A stretch of DNA of 54,407 bases, taken from the NCBI GenBank assembly GCA_903867885.1, contig CAIPTD010000066.1, positions 1 to 54,407 of the forward strand, written 5' to 3'. Origin of the DNA: an uncultured Ferrovum sp. (GTDB lineage: Bacteria > Pseudomonadota > Gammaproteobacteria > Burkholderiales > Ferrovaceae). Position numbers and translations under genes: made by a program. Positions 42,794-52,232 of this stretch are shown here, one piece after another. Position 1 is the stretch's first letter, and each line of letters starts with the position of its first letter. Below the pieces are notes generated by a model, which saw only the letters and a program-made list of their open reading frames with translations, had not been told where the DNA came from and searched no databases.

Positions 42794-45382
42794 ATGGAAA
42801 TCTCTAAAACGCGAGCCCTGCGTGGCCCAAATCTCTGGAGCAGACACACCTCTCTTGAGGTGATCGTAAATTGTGATCACCAAGAGCAAGATATTTCTTC
42901 ACTGCCGTATTTTGAAGAGCGTATTCGTAACCGTTTTCCTCAATTGGCCAATTTGAAATCTAGACAGCTGCCCAAACCTGTAAGCGTAGCGCATGTTTTA
43001 GAACTTGCCATGTTGGGCTTACAAGCTCAAGCAGGTTGTCCTGTTACTTTTAGCAGGACACAATTGACCAGCGAACCTGGAACGTATCAAGTCGTCGTGG
43101 AGTTCTCTGAAGAGCCTGTGGGAAAAATGGCGTTAGAATCCGCTGAGGCTTTAATTCATGCTGCTTTCAATGACACCGCTTTTAATCTGGATGAAGTTCT
43201 TTCGCATTTACGAGAGCTGGATGAGGATGTTCGCCTCGGACCATCAACCGGGGCCATCGTTCACGCAGCGATGGCAAGAGGCATTCCTTACAGGCGCTTA
43301 ACTTCAGGGAGTCTGGTTCAATTTGGCTGGGGTTCTCGGCAGCGTCGCATTCAAGCAGCCGAAATGGATTGCACTTCGGCTATTTCTGAATCGATTGCTC
43401 AAGACAAAGAACTGACCAAACGTCTTCTTGAAGCAGCAGGAGTCCCGGTTCCTACAGGGCGTCCGGTGCGAGATGCTGAAGATGCTTGGGCCGCTGCACT
43501 TGAAATCGGATTGCCGGTGGTTGTTAAGCCACAAGATGGCAATCAAGGTAAGGGTGTGACCGTTAATATCGATGATCGCGCACCTTTAGAAATAGCCTAT
43601 TCAGTGGCTAGCGAGTTTCGTGATGATGTAATGGTTGAAAAATATTTGGCTGGGCATGATTTTAGGTTGCTGGTGGTTGGAGATAAACTGGTTGCAGCAG
43701 CCCGCCGTGAGCCCCCCATGGTGGTGGGTAATGGCAAACAAAATATTCGTGAATTGGTTGAGCTGGTGAATGCTGACCCACGTCGCGGCAGTGGGCATGC
43801 CACTTCATTAACAAAAATTCGATTGGATGAAATTGCAACGGCACAACTTGCCATGCAAGGTTTTACTGCGGATACCATCCCTGAAAAAGGGGTACGTGTC
43901 GTTCTAAGAAATAACGCCAACCTTTCTACGGGAGGAACTGCAACGGATGTGACTGATGATGTTCATCCGGAATTGGCAGCCCGCGCGGTCGATGCAGCGC
44001 ATATGGTGGGCCTGGATGTGTGTGGCGTAGATGTCATTTGCGATACAGTTTTGAGGCCATTAGAAGATCAAGGTGGAGGTATCGTTGAGGTCAACGCTGC
44101 ACCTGGTTTGCGTATGCATCTTTCGCCCTCTTTTGGTAAAGGTCGAGATGTCGGTGCTGCCATCATCAGCAATCTTTTTCCCGATGGAGAGGATGGTCGC
44201 ATACCTGTTGTTGCCGTGACGGGTACCAATGGAAAAACCACCACGGTTAGATTGATTGCACATCTTTTGACAGCAAGCGGTTTGCGGGTTGGCATGACCA
44301 ATACAGATGGGGTGTATGTGAATGGTCGGCAGATAGATAGTGGGGATTGTGCAGGCCCTAAAAGTGCCCGAAATGTTTTGCTCAACCCAACCGTTGACGC
44401 AGCAGTATTTGAAACGGCGCGCGGTGGTATTTTGCGTGAAGGTTTGGCCTTTGATCGATGCCAAGTGGGTGTTGTGACCAATATCGGAAGTGGTGATCAC
44501 TTAGGGTTGAATTACATTACCTCGGTTGAGGAACTGGCGGTGTTAAAGCGGGTAATCGTTCAGAATATTTCACCCGACGGTATGGCCGTTCTCAATGCTG
44601 CCGATCCTATTGTTGTACCTATGGCAGATCTTTGCCCTGGTAAGGTGACTTTCTTTGCCATAGATCGTCATTTGCCCATAATGGCTGCGCATAGGGCCCG
44701 CGGTAAGCGAGTGGTGTATGTTGAAGACGGATCAGTCATCGCTGAAGAGGGGCCCCGCAAATACGCGATTCCTCTTAAAAATATCCCCGTTACTCGCGAT
44801 GGTGCAATTGGTTTTCAGCTTCAAAATGTCATGGCCGCAGTTGCAGCGGTATGGGCCGTCAATCACGATTGGCATTCTATTTCCCAAGGCCTATTTACCT
44901 TCAGGGCTGAGCAACATAACGTTCCAGGTCGATTTAATTTCTTCGACTATAAAGGGGCTACAGTGATTGCTGATTACGGCCACAACCCAGATGCGATGAA
45001 GGCATTGGTTGAGGCGGTTGAAGCGCTTCCTGCTAAACGTCGATCGGTAGTGATCAGTGGGGCAGGGGATAGAAGGGATGATGATATTCGCGATCAAACA
45101 CGTATTCTTGGGGCAGCCTTTGATCACGTTTTGTTATACCAAGATGCCTGTCAAAGAGGGCGAGTGGACGGTGAAGTGATTGCCTTATTGCGTGAAGGTT
45201 TGGAGGGTGCAACACGCACGCAAACGGTTGAAGAAATTCGAGGTGAGTTTGTAGCGATCGATATGGCTTTACAGGGGCTAAAGCAAGGGGATCTTTGCCT
45301 CATTTTGGTTGATCAGGTAGAAGAAGCCTTAGCTCACATTGCACAACGCGTGAAAGCCGCGCAAGAAACCACTAGCCATTAA
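42794..45382 (+). CDS. cphA: Cyanophycin synthetase CphA1
   Basis: CphA1 builds multi-L-arginyl-poly-L-aspartate from aspartate, arginine and ATP. The ATP-grasp domain adds aspartate to the backbone and the Mur-ligase-like domain adds arginine to the side chain. The 862-residue protein has all parts: the N-terminal domain, the ATP-grasp block (GLPVVVKPQDGNQGKGVTV, IVEVNAAPGLRMHL), an intact P-loop GTNGKTTT at 477-484, and the Mur C-terminal domain (FDYKGATVIADYGHNPDAMK). The product is a cytoplasmic nitrogen and arginine store. Its stop is 8 bases from that of convergent chrA. Confidence 0.97.
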   Translation: MEISKTRALRGPNLWSRHTSLEVIVNCDHQEQDISSLPYFEERIRNRFPQLANLKSRQLPKPVSVAHVLELAMLGLQAQAGCPVTFSRTQLTSEPGTYQVVVEFSEEPVGKMALESAEALIHAAFNDTAFNLDEVLSHLRELDEDVRLGPSTGAIVHAAMARGIPYRRLTSGSLVQFGWGSRQRRIQAAEMDCTSAISESIAQDKELTKRLLEAAGVPVPTGRPVRDAEDAWAAALEIGLPVVVKPQDGNQGKGVTVNIDDRAPLEIAYSVASEFRDDVMVEKYLAGHDFRLLVVGDKLVAAARREPPMVVGNGKQNIRELVELVNADPRRGSGHATSLTKIRLDEIATAQLAMQGFTADTIPEKGVRVVLRNNANLSTGGTATDVTDDVHPELAARAVDAAHMVGLDVCGVDVICDTVLRPLEDQGGGIVEVNAAPGLRMHLSPSFGKGRDVGAAIISNLFPDGEDGRIPVVAVTGTNGKTTTVRLIAHLLTASGLRVGMTNTDGVYVNGRQIDSGDCAGPKSARNVLLNPTVDAAVFETARGGILREGLAFDRCQVGVVTNIGSGDHLGLNYITSVEELAVLKRVIVQNISPDGMAVLNAADPIVVPMADLCPGKVTFFAIDRHLPIMAAHRARGKRVVYVEDGSVIAEEGPRKYAIPLKNIPVTRDGAIGFQLQNVMAAVAAVWAVNHDWHSISQGLFTFRAEQHNVPGRFNFFDYKGATVIADYGHNPDAMKALVEAVEALPAKRRSVVISGAGDRRDDDIRDQTRILGAAFDHVLLYQDACQRGRVDGEVIALLREGLEGATRTQTVEEIRGEFVAIDMALQGLKQGDLCLILVDQVEEALAHIAQRVKAAQETTSH

Positions 45383-45390
45383 ATATTAGC

Positions 45391-46734
45391 TCACAGAGGG
45401 CGAATTGAAAGCAAAAGTCCTACGCAAGCGCAGGCAAAAATTACGTGCAGGATTTTGCTTTTCATTTTGAATAAAGCCAGGGCGGCGAGAAATGTGATCA
45501 TTGCAGCAATCCAATCCACTTTACCATTTAACCCCTCTGGCCATAAAACGTGATATCCAAAAAATAAAGCTAAATTCAGAATCACGCCCACCACTGCTGC
45601 AGTGACGGCGGTGAGCGGTGCGGTAAACTTTAGATCATTATGGGTGGCCTCAATCACTGGACCGCCCATCAATATAAATACAAAAGAAGGTAAAAAGGTA
45701 AACCAAGTGACCACGATAGCGGCGATCATGCCAGAGAGAAAGCTGGCGTTTTCCCCCAGCACCTGCTGCTTCACACCACCTAAATATCCTACAAAAGACA
45801 CCACCATAATCAACGGGCCAGGTGTGGTTTCACCAAGTGCTAAGCCATCCATCATCTGAGCGGGAGTGAGCCAAGCGAACTGCGTGACTGCCCCTTGATA
45901 GACGTAAGGTAAAACAGCGTAGGCACCGCCAAAAGTGAGGAGGGCTGCTTTGGTGAAAAACCAGCTCATGTGCAACAGGGGGTTGCTCCAGCCAAATGCA
46001 TAAGCGATCGCTAATATTGAAGAAAGCCATGTCAGCAGGCCTAGTAATCCAGTAATAACCAGGTTTTTTAGCTTGAACTGTGCATGTTCTGGCGTAGGGG
46101 TGTCATCATCAATGATGGCGGGTTGATGATTTTTTGCAGGATGTGTGCCCTTAGCATTCAATGTGTGACGGTTAGCCCCTAAGGTGAATACCTTGGGTAA
46201 GTATTGGCCGCCTAGCAGTCCTATGAATGCAGCAGTTAAAACGATCAAAGGAAATGGCGCATCTAATAGAGTGATGGCGAGGAAGGAACAGCCAGCAAGT
46301 ATCCATAGCCATGCATTACGAAGTGCTCGTGATCCAATTCTAAAGGCTGCGTGCAATACGATAGCTGTCACAGCAGGTTTGATGCCATACAACAAGCCTG
46401 CGATCCATGAGACATGTCCAAAAGTCACGTACACCCATGACAGCGCAATCAAAATGACTAATGAGGGAAGAACAAATAGCCCTCCAGCAATCAATCCTCC
46501 TGCGGTTCGATGCATGAGCCAACCCAAATAGGTTGCAAGTTGTTGGGCCTCAGGCCCAGGAAGAAGCATGCAGTAATTCAATGCATGCAGAAAACGCTTC
46601 TCAGAAATCCATCGGCGACGCTCTACCAGTTCCTGATGCATGATGGCAATTTGACCTGCGGGTCCACCAAAACTGATGAAGCCTAATCTGAGCCAAAACC
46701 AGAAGGCTTCAAAACGACTTATTTTATGGGGCAT
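45391..46734 (-). CDS. chrA: Chromate transporter ChrA
   Basis: ChrA-family proteins export chromate from the cytoplasm. The protein is the long, two-domain form. Each half has a CHR signature: FWFWLRLGFISFGGPAGQIA near the start, and WFFTKAALLTFGGAYAVLPY in the second half, each followed by PGP (LLPGPEAQQLATYLG; GETTPGPLIMVVSFVGYLGG core). About 10-12 membrane helices are visible. The frame extends to 46791, but the ATG at 46734 overlaps the rmuC stop by 11 bases and matches the usual start, so it is preferred (447 residues). Last gene of the moaA-to-chrA run. Confidence 0.93.
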   Translation of the reverse strand: MPHKISRFEAFWFWLRLGFISFGGPAGQIAIMHQELVERRRWISEKRFLHALNYCMLLPGPEAQQLATYLGWLMHRTAGGLIAGGLFVLPSLVILIALSWVYVTFGHVSWIAGLLYGIKPAVTAIVLHAAFRIGSRALRNAWLWILAGCSFLAITLLDAPFPLIVLTAAFIGLLGGQYLPKVFTLGANRHTLNAKGTHPAKNHQPAIIDDDTPTPEHAQFKLKNLVITGLLGLLTWLSSILAIAYAFGWSNPLLHMSWFFTKAALLTFGGAYAVLPYVYQGAVTQFAWLTPAQMMDGLALGETTPGPLIMVVSFVGYLGGVKQQVLGENASFLSGMIAAIVVTWFTFLPSFVFILMGGPVIEATHNDLKFTAPLTAVTAAVVGVILNLALFFGYHVLWPEGLNGKVDWIAAMITFLAALALFKMKSKILHVIFACACVGLLLSIRPL

Positions 46735-47947
46735 GGTTTTCAAGCGCAGAACTGTCTGGAATATGTTGTAGTTCCAGAGCCGCTTTGGCAACCAGGTTTT
46801 CTGGAAGCTCAGATTGAATGGATACCCCTAAGCGTTCAAACTCTTTTGCTTGATTGATGAGATTGCCTTTGCCCGAAACCAATTGATTCATGGCCTGCCC
46901 AAATGATTCTTGGGCCTTGTCCAGCTGCTTTCCAACGGCTTCCATGCTGCCTAAAAAGGTCACGAGTTTCTTATAGACTTTACCCGCACGATCAGCAAGC
47001 TCTGCGGTATGTACATTCTGTTCTTCAAAGCGCCATAGTTGGCGCACGATATTTAAACTCGTGAGCAAAGTGGTGGGTGTGGCAACCAAAACATTTTGCT
47101 CCACTGCCTTTTGAAAAAGTTCTTCATCCGCTTTCAGCGCTTCTACAAAAGCTGACTCAACAGGAATAAACATAAAAACCATTTCAGGGGTATTGAGCCC
47201 CGGGAGATCAAAGTAATGACGGTTTGAGAGTTCCTTGATTCGGCTTGCTACCGCCTCGACATGCTCTTGCAGTGCTTGCTTGCGGGTAAGATCGTCTTCT
47301 GCGTTAACGTATCGTGTGTAGGCATTCAGAGAGACTTTTGCGTCGATGACTAAATGCTTGGACTGAGGGAGATATACGACGACATCTGGTCGTTTTTTTC
47401 CTTCTTCCGTGTTGAAATTCACTTCGCGTTTAAAGTCGGTGCCTTCTCTCAGTCCGGAGCGATCCAATACATTGCCCAGAAGTAATTCACCCCAATTTCC
47501 CTGCTTTTTGGCCTGTCCTTTCAGGGCGGTGGCTAATCCATGGGCCTCTTCTGTCATCTGACGGTTGGCATCTTTTAGCTGTGCCAGTTCCATTTTAAGC
47601 ATGGCCTGTTGCTCGGTATCCTTTAAATGGATTTCTTCTACCTTGGCTTTAAATTCCGTCATGCGCTCACGCAATGGGTCGAGTAATTGGCCTAAATTCA
47701 CTTGGTTCTGCTCTGTAAATTTTTTTGTTTTCTCTTCCAGGATGTCGTTAGCTAAACTTTTAAACTGATGAGACATGGCTTCTTTGGCATCTTCGACTAA
47801 ATTAAGTTTTTCGCTTGCTTGTTGGCGTTCAAGCGCAAGGGTATTTTCTAAAAACTTAATCTGGCCACGCATGAGCACCCAAGCGAGTAGTGCCCCGAAT
47901 CCTAGGCCGATTGCTGTGCTGATTAGTGTGATGAACTGTTGATCCAT
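46724..47947 (-). CDS. rmuC: DNA recombination protein RmuC
   Basis: RmuC-family proteins limit inversions between short inverted repeats and have a nuclease-like fold. The 407-residue protein has one N-terminal membrane helix (about residues 6-24), a long coiled coil (about 30-150) and the conserved core. Core motifs are GKQAKKQGNWGELLLGNVLD-like KQGNWGELLLGNVLDRSGL, KKRPDVVVYLPQSKHLVIDAKVSLNAY (piece PDVVVYLP and VIDAKVSL), and FMFIPVESAFVEAL. It is separated by 14 bases from the MFS gene and overlaps chrA. Confidence 0.95.
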   Translation of the reverse strand: MDQQFITLISTAIGLGFGALLAWVLMRGQIKFLENTLALERQQASEKLNLVEDAKEAMSHQFKSLANDILEEKTKKFTEQNQVNLGQLLDPLRERMTEFKAKVEEIHLKDTEQQAMLKMELAQLKDANRQMTEEAHGLATALKGQAKKQGNWGELLLGNVLDRSGLREGTDFKREVNFNTEEGKKRPDVVVYLPQSKHLVIDAKVSLNAYTRYVNAEDDLTRKQALQEHVEAVASRIKELSNRHYFDLPGLNTPEMVFMFIPVESAFVEALKADEELFQKAVEQNVLVATPTTLLTSLNIVRQLWRFEEQNVHTAELADRAGKVYKKLVTFLGSMEAVGKQLDKAQESFGQAMNQLVSGKGNLINQAKEFERLGVSIQSELPENLVAKAALELQHIPDSSALENHAP

Positions 47948-47961
47948 AGTATCCCTGAGCG

Positions 47962-49182
47962 CTATGCGCGCGCTAAGTCATCGTGCCCACGGATTTTCCC
48001 AATCCAAAGGATGCAGATTGATGCGAGTGCAACTGCTAGCCACCCAATATTTCCATAACCCAGTAAATGCCCGTCTGGCCCCTGTGAAAGTAGCAATCCG
48101 CCCACCCAAGCTCCACAACCTGTTCCAAAGGCTTGAATGGCACTATTAGCGCTTAAAAAAGCGCCGCGTTGGTCCGGTCTTGGCAAGGTTGTAATGAGCG
48201 CTTGAAGAGGAATAATGCGGGAGGAAACGAGTACCATGAAGCATGGGAAAAGTACCAAGATTGCTGCGAAAGAGAGTTCTGGCATGTGGGTGATAAACAA
48301 AATTGGTATAAAGGACAGCATCGCAAAGACTCTAAAAATTCGATGCTTTCCCATTTTATCCGCCAATCGACCTACAGGTCTTGCTGTGAAAAAGGTGGCG
48401 GCACCCCCTGCCATATACATCCAACCTAAATTGGCAGGAGATATACCGTAGTTGCTTACAAGTACTGGTGATATGAAAGGAATCACAAGCATGTGCGCTG
48501 TCATCATCACGAAGGTCAGCACAAATGCCTCGAGATGCATGCGATCAGAAAAGAGTTCGGCAAGATTTTTTAAGACCTTCTGAAAGGAGGGATTCACTTT
48601 TTGCATATGTTCTCGAAGGGGGGGAACAATGCAATATGCTCCGCCCCAAATGAGCAGCGACAGCAAAACCAGAAGAAAAAAAGGCGCAGACCACCCTAAA
48701 TGGGCTCCGATCAAAACGCCGGCAGGAACCCCTGCTACCGCAGCCAAAGAAAATGCAGTCATCAGTGTCCCTGTTGCCCAGCCTCGCCTTTCAGTCGGAA
48801 CCACATCTGCCACAATCGCCATGATGATAGATGAGAGCACGCCTCCAGTGATGCCAGCAAAGGCTCTGGCAAGTAAAAGCATGGGGTAGGTGATTGCCCA
48901 TGCGCAGGCGAGGTTGGAAATGGCAAATAGTGCAAAAACCGCAAGAAGAAGTTTGCGGCGATCAAATCGGTCAATATAGGTTGCACCCAGAAGTCCTGAT
49001 AATCCGGAGCACCAAGAGTAGGCAGAAACGGCTGTTGCAAAAGCAGCGGGACTGACGCGAAGTGACTGAATAATTTGGGGGCCCAAGGGCATCATCACCA
49101 TGAAATCCATGATCAAGGTAAATTGAATCAGGGCCAACAGCCATAGTAGATTGCGTTCTTTGCTAGGTGAATAGAGATACAT
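47962..49182 (-). CDS. Major facilitator superfamily transporter
   Basis: This is a 12-helix secondary transporter of the drug/metabolite-efflux (DHA1) type. It begins MYLYSPSKERNLLWLLALIQ, with FTLIMDFMVMMPLGP in helix 1. The MFS motif A-like loop YIDRFDRRKLLL lies between helices 2 and 3, and a second RPVGRLADKMGKHRIF between helices 8 and 9. The frame extends to 49239, overlapping the upstream mini-gene; the ATG at 49182 fits the family start better (406 residues). Substrate not predictable. It sits in the moaA-to-chrA run. Confidence 0.88.
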   Translation of the reverse strand: MYLYSPSKERNLLWLLALIQFTLIMDFMVMMPLGPQIIQSLRVSPAAFATAVSAYSWCSGLSGLLGATYIDRFDRRKLLLAVFALFAISNLACAWAITYPMLLLARAFAGITGGVLSSIIMAIVADVVPTERRGWATGTLMTAFSLAAVAGVPAGVLIGAHLGWSAPFFLLVLLSLLIWGGAYCIVPPLREHMQKVNPSFQKVLKNLAELFSDRMHLEAFVLTFVMMTAHMLVIPFISPVLVSNYGISPANLGWMYMAGGAATFFTARPVGRLADKMGKHRIFRVFAMLSFIPILFITHMPELSFAAILVLFPCFMVLVSSRIIPLQALITTLPRPDQRGAFLSANSAIQAFGTGCGAWVGGLLLSQGPDGHLLGYGNIGWLAVALASICILWIGKIRGHDDLARA

Positions 49183-49201
49183 GAATGATGGATTTCCGAA
49201 A

Positions 49202-49411
49202 TTAGGATTGCGAACTATTTTTAGGTTCAAAGCCTGCACAAATTTCGCCGGAAGCTTCTAGTACCTCTAGGTGGGGCATGCGCTGGCTCTTAAAAGACAG
49301 TTTGCGGCAGGCGTAAGGAAAACGTGGTTCATAGGTAATAAAAAGATGGCGGCAAACATTGCAGTCTGCTTTTTTTTGGGTATGGGGTTCTATAGATGGA
49401 GTTTTATTCAT
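49202..49411 (-). CDS. Four-cysteine mini-protein, unknown function
   Basis: The 69-residue protein has Cys17 and Cys20 (CNVC), Cys35 and Cys59, with a conserved-looking core RHLFITYEPRFPYACRKLSF and SQRMPHLEVLEASGEICAGF. The pattern suggests a small zinc-binding fold. Similar short proteins occur in other proteobacteria, often poorly named. It starts 2 bases after moaA and ends 19 bases before the MFS start, so it is probably translated with them. A link to molybdenum cofactor synthesis is only positional. Confidence 0.75.
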   Translation of the reverse strand: MNKTPSIEPHTQKKADCNVCRHLFITYEPRFPYACRKLSFKSQRMPHLEVLEASGEICAGFEPKNSSQS

Positions 49412-49413
49412 GG

Positions 49414-50445
49414 CTAACCACCGATATAGCTCATCTCTATTTTTTTCTGCCGGGCGGTATCAGTAGTGCGAATTTCAGAGTAGCGGTCCTCTCTTTGGCT
49501 CCATTTTTGCTGTATCCAATTACTCAACGCTTCTTCTGAGATGTTAAGCGGGTCGCGCAGCAAGGTACGCATATCATGCCCCTGTTGTGCAAACAGGCAG
49601 GTGAACAAATGCCCGTCGGTTGACAGTCTTAACCTAGAACATGTGCTACAAAACGCTTGAGTAACCGAGGAAATCACGCCGACTTCTCCTGAGCCGTCTT
49701 TATAGCGCCAGCGCTGAGCAACTTCGCCTTGGTATAGGGGTTGAAGAGACTCCAAAGGGAATTGATCAGAGATGCGGTTTATCACCTCTTGTGATGGCAC
49801 TACCTGCTCCAGATTCCATCCATTGGTAGAGCCCACATCCATAAATTCTATAAATCGCACAATATGAGGTGAGCCTCGGAAATGTTGCACAAGCTCCAAA
49901 ATGGCATGCTCATTCACACCACGTTGAATCACGGCGTTGACTTTAATTGGACCTAATCCCACAGCGTCTGCCGCTTCGATTCCCTCAAGAACGCGACTTA
50001 CAGGGTAATCCGCATCATTCATGCGTTTGAACGTGGGCTCGTCTAAAGCATCAAGACTTACGGTGACCCGTTGCAAACCGGCATCTTTAAGCGACTGAGC
50101 GCGTTTGGCTAAAAGGGAGCCGTTGGTGGTTAAAGAAAGATCAATATTAGGAATGGTTGCAAGTTGCGCAACCAAGCGATCTAAATCTCTGCGAAGCAAA
50201 GGTTCTCCGCCTGTGAGTCGAATTTTCTGAACACCATTTGCTACAAAGCTTTTGGCGATGAGCGTAATTTCTTCAAAACTCAGAATCTCTTTATGGGGAA
50301 GAAAAACGTATTCCGAACCAAATATCTCCCTAGGCATGCAATAGGTACAGCGAAAATTACAGCGATCCGTCACCGAGATCCGCAGATCACGCAGTGGGCG
50401 ACCGAGTTTGTCGATAATGGATGGGGGGTGCTTGAGTTTCGTCAT
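49414..50445 (-). CDS. moaA: GTP 3',8-cyclase MoaA
   Basis: MoaA is a radical-SAM enzyme that starts molybdenum cofactor synthesis by converting GTP to 3',8-cyclo-GTP. The SAM cluster motif is C29, C33, C36 (CNFRCTYC). [13 protein letters not shown] follows. The second C-terminal [4Fe-4S] cluster motif is [19 protein letters not shown]. The C-terminus ends in the GG dipeptide required for activity. Length 343 residues, normal. It is divergent from the acyl-CoA synthetase across 59 bases and first in the - strand run. Confidence 0.97.
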   Translation of the reverse strand: MTKLKHPPSIIDKLGRPLRDLRISVTDRCNFRCTYCMPREIFGSEYVFLPHKEILSFEEITLIAKSFVANGVQKIRLTGGEPLLRRDLDRLVAQLATIPNIDLSLTTNGSLLAKRAQSLKDAGLQRVTVSLDALDEPTFKRMNDADYPVSRVLEGIEAADAVGLGPIKVNAVIQRGVNEHAILELVQHFRGSPHIVRFIEFMDVGSTNGWNLEQVVPSQEVINRISDQFPLESLQPLYQGEVAQRWRYKDGSGEVGVISSVTQAFCSTCSRLRLSTDGHLFTCLFAQQGHDMRTLLRDPLNISEEALSNWIQQKWSQREDRYSEIRTTDTARQKKIEMSYIGG

Positions 50446-50504
50446 AGCGCTATGATCTCACGCTCACTATACGAAAGCCCCTCTTCATAAGGGGGGTACA
50501 TACC

Positions 50505-52232
50505 ATGCAGAAAGCGTTTCTTTCGGGTTTGATGATGGAACAGCCTTTGCTAGTTTCCGAGATTCTATCCCATGCTCAGCGTTGCCACGCATCTACAGAA
50601 ATCGTTTCTAGATTGTGGTCAGGGGAAATTGTGCGCACTTCTTGGGGTGAAATGGCCAAGCGTTCAGCCCAACTTGCCCAGGCACTTCAAGCTGAGGGAG
50701 TAGATATTGGGAGTGGTAAACGTATCGCCACACTGGCTTGGAATGGGGCTAGGCATCTTGAGTTGTACTATGCCGTGCCTAGTATGGGGGCTGTTCTACA
50801 TACCCTCAATCCCAGGCTCTTTCATGCACAGCTGATCTACATCATCCAGCATGCGGAAGACGAAATCATTTTTGTTGACCCGCACTTACTGCCGTTCGCT
50901 AGCGCATTAGACCGTGCCTTGGGCTCAGTGAAAAAATGGGTGGCTTTATGCGATGCCAATGAACTAACTGGCATCTTGGCCCAATTCAGCGTGCAAAATA
51001 ATGCTCTGGGCCTTTCCTGCGCCGCCTTAAAAGGGCTGCAAGACTATGAAAGTTTCATTGCTCCTTTTTCTGGTGAGATGAGTTGGCCCGAGCTACCTGA
51101 ACAAATGGCCTGCGGTCTTTGCTATACCTCTGGAACTACAGGGGATCCGAAGGGAGTGCTGTATTCCCATCGATCCACCGTTCTGCATGCTTTAGCTTCT
51201 GCGCTACCTGATGTCAAAAATCTATCCGCACGCGATGCCGCTTTACCCGTAGTACCGATGTTTCATGTGAATGCTTGGGGCATACCCTACTCAGCGGGGA
51301 TCGTGGGATGTAAATTGATTCTGCCTGGCCCCCGTGTGGATGGGGATAGCCTGTTTGAATTACTAGACCTTGAAGGCGCCACGCTGACAGTGGGGGTTCC
51401 TACCATCTGGATGCTATTGCTTGAGACCATGCGTCAACATGGCAGAAAGCCTTTTAAACTTGAGCGTATTTCGGTGGGTGGGGCGGCATGCCCGCCAGCC
51501 TTATCTGATCCTTTTATTCAAGAGTTTGGGATTGAGGTCAATCACGGATGGGGAATGACAGAGACCAGCCCCGTTGGAAGTCTTTCTAAGCCACGCAACA
51601 CCACTAGCACTGTAGCCGCAAGTACCCTTCATCATCGCCACGGGCGGCCTTTATTTGGGGTTCAGATGGAGATTGTAGACGAACAAGGTCGCGCCTTGCC
51701 GCATGATGGAAAGGCAACGGGAGAACTGTTGGTTAAAGGACATTGGGTAGCCAACAACTATTTTGGGGCTCACAAAGAAAACGCAATTCCCCCTGGCGAG
51801 TGGTTTCATACTGGAGACGTGGCGAACATCGATACTGAAGAAAATATTCAGATCATTGACCGCACCAAAGACATGATTAAGTCGGGAGGAGAATGGATTA
51901 GTTCCATCGCTCTTGAGAATGCAGCGATGGAACATCCCGAGGTTCAGGAGGCTGCAGCGATTGGATTACCCCACCCTAAATGGGGCGAGCGGCCTTTGCT
52001 TTTGGTGGTGCGAAGGGAGAGGGGAGGAGAAGTGGATGAGTCTGATCAAGCGAATGATGTCTTGACTCAGGGCATACTTGCCATCATGGCAAAGAATGTT
52101 GCCCGTTGGTGGCTCCCCAATGCTGTCATTTTTGTGCAAAGCTTGCCGCGCACAGCAACAGGTAAACTATATAAGATTACTCTGCGTGATCAATATCGCG
52201 ACTTTATTTTCCCTCCGGAGCAACTCCCATGA
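50505..52232 (+). CDS. AMP-forming acyl-CoA synthetase
   Basis: It activates a carboxylic acid to its CoA thioester through an acyl-adenylate. The 575-residue protein has the AMP-binding motif [19 protein letters not shown], the GWGMTETSP motif, the [11 protein letters not shown] segment, the hinge [15 protein letters not shown], and the catalytic Lys region [15 protein letters not shown]. The order and length fit the medium/long-chain or DmdB-like branch; substrate chain length is not certain. The first ATG follows AAGGGGGG; a later ATG pair (M10/M11) is possible. Its stop overlaps the next gene's start as ATGA. Confidence 0.92.
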   Translation: MQKAFLSGLMMEQPLLVSEILSHAQRCHASTEIVSRLWSGEIVRTSWGEMAKRSAQLAQALQAEGVDIGSGKRIATLAWNGARHLELYYAVPSMGAVLHTLNPRLFHAQLIYIIQHAEDEIIFVDPHLLPFASALDRALGSVKKWVALCDANELTGILAQFSVQNNALGLSCAALKGLQDYESFIAPFSGEMSWPELPEQMACGLCYTSGTTGDPKGVLYSHRSTVLHALASALPDVKNLSARDAALPVVPMFHVNAWGIPYSAGIVGCKLILPGPRVDGDSLFELLDLEGATLTVGVPTIWMLLLETMRQHGRKPFKLERISVGGAACPPALSDPFIQEFGIEVNHGWGMTETSPVGSLSKPRNTTSTVAASTLHHRHGRPLFGVQMEIVDEQGRALPHDGKATGELLVKGHWVANNYFGAHKENAIPPGEWFHTGDVANIDTEENIQIIDRTKDMIKSGGEWISSIALENAAMEHPEVQEAAAIGLPHPKWGERPLLLVVRRERGGEVDESDQANDVLTQGILAIMAKNVARWWLPNAVIFVQSLPRTATGKLYKITLRDQYRDFIFPPEQLP

